The translations under genes and the position numbers were made by a program. Shown piece after piece: positions 60,148 to 64,000 of a DNA stretch of 64,000 nt. This stretch comes from Nocardioides malaquae (GTDB lineage: Bacteria; Actinomycetota; Actinomycetes; Propionibacteriales; Nocardioidaceae). Positions within the stretch are counted from its first letter, which is position 1; every line of letters starts with the position of its first letter. The DNA is taken from positions 62,001 through 126,000 of the forward strand of contig NZ_JADCSA010000005.1 of the NCBI RefSeq assembly GCF_015070385.1, given 5' to 3'. The notes beneath the pieces are model-generated. The model did no database searches. It was given only the letters and a program-made list of their open reading frames with translations, and was not told the DNA's origin.

Positions 60148-60421
60148 CCCGGCGGGTTGCGGACCCCCAGGAAGCACCGGGCTGGTCTGGACATCCACTC
60201 GTTAGTCGATCGGTGAGCGCACGCAAACGCACGTTCTAGCAGAGATGTGCGTGGCCCCACCACCCCCCAAATCGGGTAGACGTAGGTCAGATGACCGGGT
60301 CCATGCTCCGAGACGTCGTTGACTTCTCGTGACAGCTCCCTGTCCGCCGCGGACTCAGCACCCGCGGTTTCGTCACGCATGAGGTTGCCGCTCCTGGCGG
60401 CGCCTCGAAGGGTCATCTCAC

Positions 60422-61273
60422 ATGTCAGTCAGCACGTCACGCCGCAGCCTGCTCCGAGCCGGCGCCTGGGCCGCCCCCGCCGTCGTCATCGCCTCGGCGT
60501 CCCCGGCCTACGCCACATCCGGCGCAACGCCCGCGCCGCTGCCGCTTTGCAAGGAGGCGCTGTACACCCTCGCGTGGGCCGGAAGTGGCTACTCCTTCTC
60601 TCGCACGTCCCCCACCGGTTCGAGGGAGACCGGGCGTGGAACCGTTCGCGCCGTAGTGACGACGGCTGGCCTGACCGCGGCCGAGATCCGCGACGCAGCC
60701 CCCTTGATGGTGGTGGCGTCCAACGTCTTCTTGGGGTCGCGGGTGCGGGGACGCACCGCTCCCGACAACGCGCAGAACATGCGTGTTTCTCCCTTCGGCG
60801 TCGGCAACCTGGGCAAGCGTGGACTCACCCTGCTGCAGGACTACTCCAACGACAGCGACCTGGGCTCCAGCGCGGCCGCCCGTCGGACTCACGGTCAGGA
60901 GTTGATGCTGCAGTTCAGCCGTCCGGTGAAGAACCTTCGGTTCACCGTGACGGACATCGACAACGCATCGTCAGAAGCTCCCCGGCAGTACCAGGACCGG
61001 GTGGCGGTGAGCGGATCTCCGACCGTCTCGTTGCCCGCTGCGCTTCGTGGCGCGGGCACCGTGTCGGATCCCATCCGGAACGTGGTGACTAGCGCTTCCT
61101 ACCATCCCAGCACGTCGGCTGCAGGGAACGCAGTCTTCCAGTACCGATCCGATGTGCCGATGGACACTGTCAAGATCACCTTCTGGAACGACCAGTCGGG
61201 CACCCTGTCGGGGGCGGGTCTACAAGGCATCTTCATCTCCGACCTGACCTTCACCGCCAGCACCTGCGCCTGA
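60422..61273 (+). CDS. Tat-exported protein of unknown function
   Basis: 283 residues. The N-terminus SRRSLLRAG (R7, R8) with a hydrophobic stretch and an AYA cleavage site near residue 31 is a twin-arginine signal. The mature part looks beta-rich with short motifs LRFTVTDID, QYQDRVAVSG and IFISDLTFT, and two cysteines (C43 and C282) that could bridge the two ends. No sortase signal, membrane anchor or catalytic motif is visible. Line-by-line counts give about 57-67 % GC, clearly below the 70 % or more of nearby genes, which suggests recent acquisition or relaxed selection. Confidence 0.72.
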   Translation: MSVSTSRRSLLRAGAWAAPAVVIASASPAYATSGATPAPLPLCKEALYTLAWAGSGYSFSRTSPTGSRETGRGTVRAVVTTAGLTAAEIRDAAPLMVVASNVFLGSRVRGRTAPDNAQNMRVSPFGVGNLGKRGLTLLQDYSNDSDLGSSAAARRTHGQELMLQFSRPVKNLRFTVTDIDNASSEAPRQYQDRVAVSGSPTVSLPAALRGAGTVSDPIRNVVTSASYHPSTSAAGNAVFQYRSDVPMDTVKITFWNDQSGTLSGAGLQGIFISDLTFTASTCA

Positions 61274-61283
61274 CGCCCTCGGG

Positions 61284-61958
61284 TCACCAGCCGCGCTCGC
61301 GCCACTCCGCCAGGTGGGGACGTTCGGCGCCCAGCGTCGAGTCGTCCCCGTGGCCGGGGTAGAACCACGTGTCGTCGGGCAGCGTGCCGAAGATCCGTTC
61401 CTCGACCTGGTCGATGAGGGTGGCGAAGGCGTCGGCGTCACCGAACGTGTTGCCCACGCCGCCGGGGAAGAGCGAGTCGCCGGTGAAGAGGTGGGGGTGC
61501 CCCTCCGGGTCGCGGTGCACCAGGCAGATCGACCCGGGGGTGTGACCGGCGACAGCGATCACCTCGAGCTCCACGTCGCCCACCCGCACCAGCGCACCGT
61601 GCTCGAGGCGCCGGGCGACCTCGACCCCGGTCTGCTCCGTGATGGCGTCGGCGTCCGGGGCGCCGGCGAAGGCCTCGGCCCCTGTCGCCTCGACGACCTG
61701 CGCCAGGGCGCGGTGGTGGTCCCAGTGCTGGTGGGTGGTGACCACGGCAGCCAGGCCACGCGCACCGATGAGCTCCAGGAGCACCTCCGGCTCGGCAGCG
61801 GCATCGACGAGCAGCTGCTCGCCGGTCGTAGTGCACCGCAGCAGGTAGCAGTTGTTCGACATCTTCTCGTCGACCGCGACCTTGGTGATCGACAGCGCGT
61901 CGAGCGTACGGGTCTGGGCGGGGGCGCCCGGCGTCACGGCACCGGTGTAGGCAGTCAT
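61284..61958 (-). CDS. MBL-fold metallohydrolase next to uvrA
   Basis: 224 residues from ATG 61958. Zinc ligands are in THQHWDHHRA, AGHTPGSI, FTGDSLFPGGVGNTF and FYPGHGDDST. The core resembles glyoxalase II and Mycobacterium Rv1637c, which also lies beside uvrA. A further in-frame start (62039) would add an unconserved His/Ala-rich stretch. CAGGAT six bases upstream of ATG 61958 is a weak -10 match. Substrate unknown; thioesters are the usual family substrates. Confidence 0.83.
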   Translation of the reverse strand: MTAYTGAVTPGAPAQTRTLDALSITKVAVDEKMSNNCYLLRCTTTGEQLLVDAAAEPEVLLELIGARGLAAVVTTHQHWDHHRALAQVVEATGAEAFAGAPDADAITEQTGVEVARRLEHGALVRVGDVELEVIAVAGHTPGSICLVHRDPEGHPHLFTGDSLFPGGVGNTFGDADAFATLIDQVEERIFGTLPDDTWFYPGHGDDSTLGAERPHLAEWRERGW

Positions 61959-61967
61959 GCAGCCATC

Positions 61968-62002
61968 CTGCCCGCAGGGGTGCGCAGTCGCCCTGCGGGC
62001 AG
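61968..62002. repeat. Perfect 12-base inverted repeat between MBL gene and uvrA
   Basis: CTGCCCGCAGGG (61968-61979) and CCCTGCGGGCAG (61991-62002) are perfect complements around an 11-base loop. It sits in the divergent region, just upstream of the minus-strand MBL gene and about 75 bases before the uvrA -10. A regulator site or a transcript hairpin are both possible. Confidence 0.55.
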
Positions 62003-62077
62003 CGTCGGACGTGGTGCCCGCGTGTGGTGCTGCGTGCAAGAGTGGAGTGTCGTCCCACGTCGTGTGGCCCGCCCGCC

Positions 62078-62100
62078 TAGGATGACGAACATGCGTTCGA
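62078..62100 (+). promoter_or_regulatory. uvrA promoter: -10 TAGGAT and LexA (SOS) box
   Basis: TAGGAT (62078-62083) followed two bases later by CGAAC-ATGC-GTTCG (62086-62099), a perfect CGAAC-N4-GTTCG LexA box that would cover the transcription start at about 62090. Confidence 0.82.
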
Positions 62101-62134
62101 ACGAACGCTCGTGACGCACAGGCAGAGGAACCTC

Positions 62135-64000
62135 GTGACAGACCAGCTGATCATCCGTGGCGCCCGGGAGCACAACCTCAAGGACGTCTCGCTCGACCTC
62201 CCTCGCGACTCCCTGATCGTCTTCACCGGGATGTCCGGCTCGGGCAAGTCCTCCCTGGCCTTCGACACCATCTTCGCCGAGGGGCAGCGGCGCTACGTCG
62301 AGTCGCTCTCGGCCTACGCCCGGCAGTTCCTGGGGCAGATGGACAAGCCCGACGTCGACTTCATCGAAGGCCTCTCCCCGGCGGTCTCCATCGACCAGAA
62401 GTCGACGTCGAAGAACCCCCGGTCGACCGTCGGCACGATCACCGAGGTCTACGACTACCTGCGTCTGCTGTACGCCCGTGCGGGGCGTCCGCACTGCCCC
62501 ACCTGTGGGGCGCCGATCGAGCGGCAGACCCCGCAGCAGATCGTCGACCGGGTCCTCGCCCTCGAGGAGGGTCGCCGGTTCCAGGTCCTGGCCCCGGTGA
62601 TCCGGGGTCGCAAGGGCGAGTACGTCGAGCTCTTCGCGAGCCTCCAGACCCAGGGCTTCAGCCGCGCCCGGGTCGACGGTGAGACCTATCCGCTGGACTC
62701 GCCGCCCACGCTGGAGAAGCAGAAGAAGCACACGATCGAGGTGGTCGTCGATCGGTTGGCGGTCAAGGAGTCCGCCAAGCGTCGCCTCACCGACTCCGTG
62801 GAGACCGCCCTCGGCCTGGCCGACGGGCTCGTGGTCTTCGACTTCGTCGACGAGGAGAAGGGCTCCGAGACACGCGAGCTGGCCTTCTCCGAGCGCATGT
62901 CGTGCCCCAACGACCACGTCATCGACACCGATGACCTCCAGCCGCGCTCCTTCTCCTTCAACTCTCCCTTCGGCGCCTGCCCTGCCTGCCACGGCATCGG
63001 AACCCGGCTGGAGATGGATCCGGAGCTGGTCGTGCCCAACCCCCAGGCTTCGCTGGGTGAGGGCGCCATCGCCCCCTGGAGCGGCGCCCACGTACGCGAC
63101 TACTTCCTCCGGTTGATGGGAGCGCTGGGGGAGGAGCTCGGGTTCGACCTCAACACCCCGTGGGAGAAGCTGCCGGCCAAGGCGCGCAAGGCGGTGCTGG
63201 AGGGCCACCCGACCAAGGTCCACGTCGTCACCCGCAACCGCTACGGACGCCAGCGTTCCTACTACGCCGAGTTCGAGGGCGTGAGCCAGTACATCGAGCG
63301 GCGCCACGGCGACGCCGAGTCCGACACCACCCGCGAGCGGTTCGAAGGCTTCATGCGGGAGGTGCCGTGCCCGACCTGCCACGGCAGCCGCCTCAAGCCG
63401 GTCTCCATGGCCGTGACCCTGGGCGGCCTCTCCATCGCCGAGCTCTGCGCGATGCCGCTCAACGAGACCGCCGAGTTCCTGCAGCGTCTCGAGCTCTCGC
63501 CCCGCGAACGCCAGATCGCGGAGCGGGTGCTGAAGGAGATCCAGGAGCGTCTGCGCTTCCTGCTCGACGTGGGGTTGGACTACCTCTCGCTCAACCGGCC
63601 CAGCGGATCCCTGTCGGGCGGTGAGGCGCAGCGCATCCGGCTGGCGACCCAGATCGGCGCCGGACTCGTCGGCGTCCTCTACGTGCTCGACGAGCCCTCG
63701 ATCGGTCTGCACCAGCGTGACAACGCCAAGCTCATCGAGACCCTCGTGCGCCTCAAGGAGCTCGGCAACACCCTGATCGTGGTGGAGCACGACGAGGACA
63801 CCATCCGCACGGCCGACTGGGTCGTCGACATCGGCCCGGCCGCCGGCGAGCACGGCGGACAGGTCGTGCACTCCGGAACGGTGCAGGGACTGCTCGACCA
63901 CCCGGACTCGATGACCGGGCAGTACCTGTCCGGCCGTCGGGAGATCCCCGTGCCTGAGCTGCGTCGTCCGCGCACGTCCGGGCGGCAGCTGGTCGTGAAG
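62135..64000 (+). CDS. uvrA: Excinuclease ABC subunit UvrA, 3' end outside window
   Basis: The first 622 codons of UvrA; the frame is open to the last base. N-terminal Walker [11 protein letters not shown] (31-40), the [22 protein letters not shown] signalling segment (motif spans about 89-110), zinc-binding CPTCGAP and [11 protein letters not shown] cysteines, then the first ABC half with [16 protein letters not shown] and Walker [20 protein letters not shown] 62135 is preferred because AGAGG precedes it; an in-frame GTG at 62111 is possible. It should be LexA-controlled together with ruvCAB. The second ATPase half lies beyond the window. Confidence 0.96.
   Translation, partial: MTDQLIIRGAREHNLKDVSLDLPRDSLIVFTGMSGSGKSSLAFDTIFAEGQRRYVESLSAYARQFLGQMDKPDVDFIEGLSPAVSIDQKSTSKNPRSTVGTITEVYDYLRLLYARAGRPHCPTCGAPIERQTPQQIVDRVLALEEGRRFQVLAPVIRGRKGEYVELFASLQTQGFSRARVDGETYPLDSPPTLEKQKKHTIEVVVDRLAVKESAKRRLTDSVETALGLADGLVVFDFVDEEKGSETRELAFSERMSCPNDHVIDTDDLQPRSFSFNSPFGACPACHGIGTRLEMDPELVVPNPQASLGEGAIAPWSGAHVRDYFLRLMGALGEELGFDLNTPWEKLPAKARKAVLEGHPTKVHVVTRNRYGRQRSYYAEFEGVSQYIERRHGDAESDTTRERFEGFMREVPCPTCHGSRLKPVSMAVTLGGLSIAELCAMPLNETAEFLQRLELSPRERQIAERVLKEIQERLRFLLDVGLDYLSLNRPSGSLSGGEAQRIRLATQIGAGLVGVLYVLDEPSIGLHQRDNAKLIETLVRLKELGNTLIVVEHDEDTIRTADWVVDIGPAAGEHGGQVVHSGTVQGLLDHPDSMTGQYLSGRREIPVPELRRPRTSGRQLVVK

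Overview
The window is a 64-kb stretch of a very GC-rich (about 70 %) chromosome from a high-GC Gram-positive bacterium. Gene families and gene order point to an actinobacterium; my best guess is a member of the Nocardioidaceae. The signs are the ruvCAB-yajC-apt-rel block, the aroE-A24 peptidase-aroCKBQ-efp-nusB block, thrS-HIT-pgsA-pdxS/pdxT-yebC, a conservon (kinase, roadblock, DUF742, GTPase), Tat-secreted PhoX, frequent GTG starts, 4-base ATGA/GTGA overlaps and LexA boxes of the form CGAAC-N4-GTTCG. Almost everything is core chromosome. I see no rRNA, tRNA, insertion sequence, prophage or CRISPR array.

Layout. 1-4.6 kb: the end of a TRIC/UPF0126 membrane protein, then sbcD-sbcC. 4.6-11.5 kb: thrS, a HIT hydrolase, an inositol-monophosphatase-like protein, a CDP-alcohol phosphatidyltransferase, then pdxS, an unknown coupled gene, pdxT and yebC. 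11.5-13.6 kb (minus): a PhoX-type phosphatase with 11-base Pho-box-like repeats upstream. 13.8-19.4 kb: ruvCAB behind a LexA box, yajC, apt and rel, with secD/secF missing from their usual place. 19.4-24.6 kb: a DUF349 protein, a metallo-beta-lactamase-fold hydrolase, hisS and aspS. 24.7-28.4 kb: peptide-type ABC permease, lipoprotein and permease genes without an ATPase. 28.4-41 kb: rarA, two small proteins, alaS, ruvX, mltG, the shikimate operon with an embedded prepilin peptidase, efp and nusB. 41-46 kb: a secreted GH16 glycosidase with a lysine-rich insert, a TetR regulator divergent from an AlkA-like glycosylase across a 15-base tandem repeat, and a phospholipase-D/cardiolipin-synthase-like protein. 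45.9-50.9 kb (minus): a conservon with a second DUF742 gene. 51-64 kb: uvrB, a ferredoxin-NADP reductase, a coupled glycosyltransferase/methyltransferase/toroid-protein triad, a methyltransferase-esterase pair, a thioredoxin-rhodanese fusion, a lower-GC Tat-secreted protein, a metallo-beta-lactamase-fold hydrolase and the first two thirds of uvrA.

Functional themes. DNA repair is heavily represented (sbcCD, ruvCAB, rarA, alkA-like, uvrB, uvrA), and LexA boxes sit in front of ruvC and uvrA. Translation genes (thrS, hisS, aspS, alaS, efp) and the stringent-response gene rel form the second theme. Most operons are translationally coupled. At least thirteen genes carry a TANNNT -10 hexamer exactly 6-8 bases before the start codon, so leaderless transcription looks common. 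The most interesting non-core items are the 54.4-59.4 kb glycosyltransferase/methyltransferase/toroid cluster, the conservon with an extra DUF742 gene and a repeat-bearing kinase tail, the GH16 enzyme with a histone-H1-like insert, and several places where usually conserved neighbours are absent (secDF, patA/pimA, pepQ, ppiB).
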